Shown one piece after another: positions 6,479 through 7,726 of a stretch of DNA of 7,726 nucleotides. The stretch comes from Clostridia bacterium (GTDB taxonomy: Bacteria > Bacillota_A > Clostridia > Christensenellales > Aristaeellaceae), in assembly GCA_017648805.1 (NCBI GenBank), contig JAGCIC010000109.1:1-7726 (forward strand). The letters are read 5' to 3'. The notes under the pieces are model-generated. The model worked only from the letters and a program-made list of their open reading frames with translations, ran no database searches and was not told the DNA's origin. Made by a program: the position numbers and the translations under genes. The first letter of the stretch is position 1. The number at the start of each line of letters is the position of its first letter.

Positions 6479-7726
6479 TGAAGCTGATATTCAGGGCTAT
6501 ATCCAAATACAAATGGGCGGTGGTGCTGGCCATATTCATAAAGCTGATCGCCACCATGTGCGACCTGCTTCTGCCCTACATACTGGAACATATGGTGGAC
6601 CACGTGGTGCCCCGGGGCGTGTTAAGCGAGGTCATCCTCTGGGGGCTCGCCATGTTCCTGGCGGCGTTTCTGTGCCGCACGTTCAACGTGTTCGCCAACC
6701 GCCGCGCGGTGTTCAACGCCCACCGGGTCAGCTACGACGTCAGGCAGGCGCTGTTCGAGAAGACCATAAACCTGTCCGGCAAGCAGTTCGACGCCTTCGG
6801 GCTGCCCAGCCTGATCAGCCGCATGACCAGCGACAGCTACAACGTGCAGAGCGCCACCCAGCAGCTGCAGAGCCTGTGCGTGAGGGCGCCCATAATGCTT
6901 ATAGGCGGGCTCACGATGACGCTGTCCATGGACAGGCATCTGGCGCTGATACTGGTGGTGATGCTGCCGTTCCTTATGGCGATAGTGCTGTTCGTGTCCT
7001 CGCGGGGCATACCGCTGTTCACCGGCGTGCAGAGGCGGCTTGACAAGGTAGTCAGGATAATGCGCGAGAACATCACCGGAATAAGGGTGGTCAAAGCGCT
7101 CAGCAAGGAAAAATTCGAGATGCGCCGCTTTGAGGACGCCAACCAGGAGATGACCCGGGAAGACATAAAGGCCGCGACCGTGATGGCGATACCTTCTCCG
7201 CTCATGCAGCTGAGCCTGAACGCGGGGTTGGCGCTGGTGATCATACTGGGCGCAAGGCGCGTGGACGCGGGGCTGACCAGGCCGGGCGTGATACTGGCAT
7301 TCCTCACTTACTTCAACATGATAACCATGGGCGTGATGGGCATAAACCGCATATTCATGACCATGAGCAGGGCCTCCGCCAGCGCCAACCGCATACATGA
7401 AGTACTCATGACCCCCGCAGTGCAGCAGGCGCTTACCGCAGAAGAGGCGAAGCAGCCCGGCGGCGAAGGCTTTATCCGCTTTGAGCACGTCACTTTCCGC
7501 TACAACGCGGCGGAGGAGGATTCCGAGGGCTTCGCCGGGGAAAAACAGGCCAGCGCGCTTACGGACATAAGCTTTTCGCTGAACAGGGGCGAGAGCTTGG
7601 GCATTATCGGGCCTACGGGCTGCGGCAAGACCACGATCATCAACCTGCTGATGCGCTTTTACGACGTGGAGGACGGGGGCGTGTTCGTGGACGGCCGTGA
7701 CGTAAGGAGCTACGAAAAGGACGAAC
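6478..7726 (+). CDS. ABC exporter half-transporter (fused membrane and ATPase domains), 3'-truncated by window edge
   Basis: Membrane exporter subunit of the multidrug/lipid/peptide type; 416 codons are visible of a usual 570-600. The ATG at 6478 overlaps the MarR stop. Hydrophobic segments at about 13-35, 52-72, 136-152, 155-175, 240-260 and 270-290 give the six-helix type IV (ABC_membrane) core. GIRVVKALSKEKFEMRRF (201-218) is the typical cytoplasmic helix stretch. The nucleotide-binding domain starts near 331 with A-loop FRY (Y342) and Walker A GPTGCGKTT (378-386, K384). The Q-loop, signature, Walker B and H-loop lie beyond the edge. An acidic insert of about ten residues follows the A-loop. 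With the MarR neighbour it is probably the first half of a heterodimeric drug exporter; partner and substrate are not visible. Ile codons are mostly ATA. Confidence 0.93.
   Translation, partial: MKLIFRAISKYKWAVVLAIFIKLIATMCDLLLPYILEHMVDHVVPRGVLSEVILWGLAMFLAAFLCRTFNVFANRRAVFNAHRVSYDVRQALFEKTINLSGKQFDAFGLPSLISRMTSDSYNVQSATQQLQSLCVRAPIMLIGGLTMTLSMDRHLALILVVMLPFLMAIVLFVSSRGIPLFTGVQRRLDKVVRIMRENITGIRVVKALSKEKFEMRRFEDANQEMTREDIKAATVMAIPSPLMQLSLNAGLALVIILGARRVDAGLTRPGVILAFLTYFNMITMGVMGINRIFMTMSRASASANRIHEVLMTPAVQQALTAEEAKQPGGEGFIRFEHVTFRYNAAEEDSEGFAGEKQASALTDISFSLNRGESLGIIGPTGCGKTTIINLLMRFYDVEDGGVFVDGRDVRSYEKDE

Noticed and set aside
6622..7488. Minus-strand open frame of 288 codons opposite the ABC gene
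   Set aside because: Low-complexity His/Tyr/Gly-rich translation inside a clear ABC exporter gene; a codon-bias shadow.

Overview
The window is a compact, protein-coding stretch in which every supported gene is on the + strand. It holds six genes: the 3' part of a glycyl-tRNA synthetase gene, a secreted protein built of Ig-like repeats, nagA, an unusual ROK-family gene, a MarR-type regulator, and the 5' part of an ABC exporter gene. The single-chain glycyl-tRNA synthetase, the strong Shine-Dalgarno sequences, the tight spacing and the MarR/ABC arrangement fit a Firmicute. The high GC content together with frequent ATA (Ile) and AGG (Arg) codons suggests an uncultured, high-GC Clostridia-type bacterium. 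This placement is inference; there is no rRNA or other decisive marker.

Region 1 (1-5954) looks like one transcription unit of four genes with gaps of 12, 20 and 2 nt. It starts with glycyl-tRNA synthetase, open at the left edge. Next is a 680-residue exported protein made of about eight bacterial Ig-like (BIG2-type) domains with no visible anchor. Then come N-acetylglucosamine-6-phosphate deacetylase (nagA) and a 455-residue ROK-fold protein with an unrecognised N-terminal part of about 145 residues and a degenerate zinc site. The unit closes at a clear intrinsic terminator at about 5926-5954. NagA and the ROK protein could work together in amino-sugar recycling or catabolism (sugar to sugar-6-phosphate to glucosamine-6-phosphate plus acetate). 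The altered ROK motifs leave its true activity open.

Region 2 (5955-7726) is a separate unit. A good sigma-A-type promoter (TTGCAA, 17-nt spacer, TATAAT) overlapped by two short palindromes drives a MarR-type repressor. The repressor stop overlaps the start of a half-size ABC exporter (TAATG), which is cut by the right edge before its signature motif. This is the usual layout of a self-regulated drug or peptide efflux operon, and a second ABC half-transporter is expected just outside the window.

No mobile elements, RNA genes, CRISPR arrays or phage genes were seen. No clearly new multi-gene system is evident. The items most worth a second look are the atypical ROK protein beside nagA and the multi-Ig secreted protein placed between housekeeping genes.
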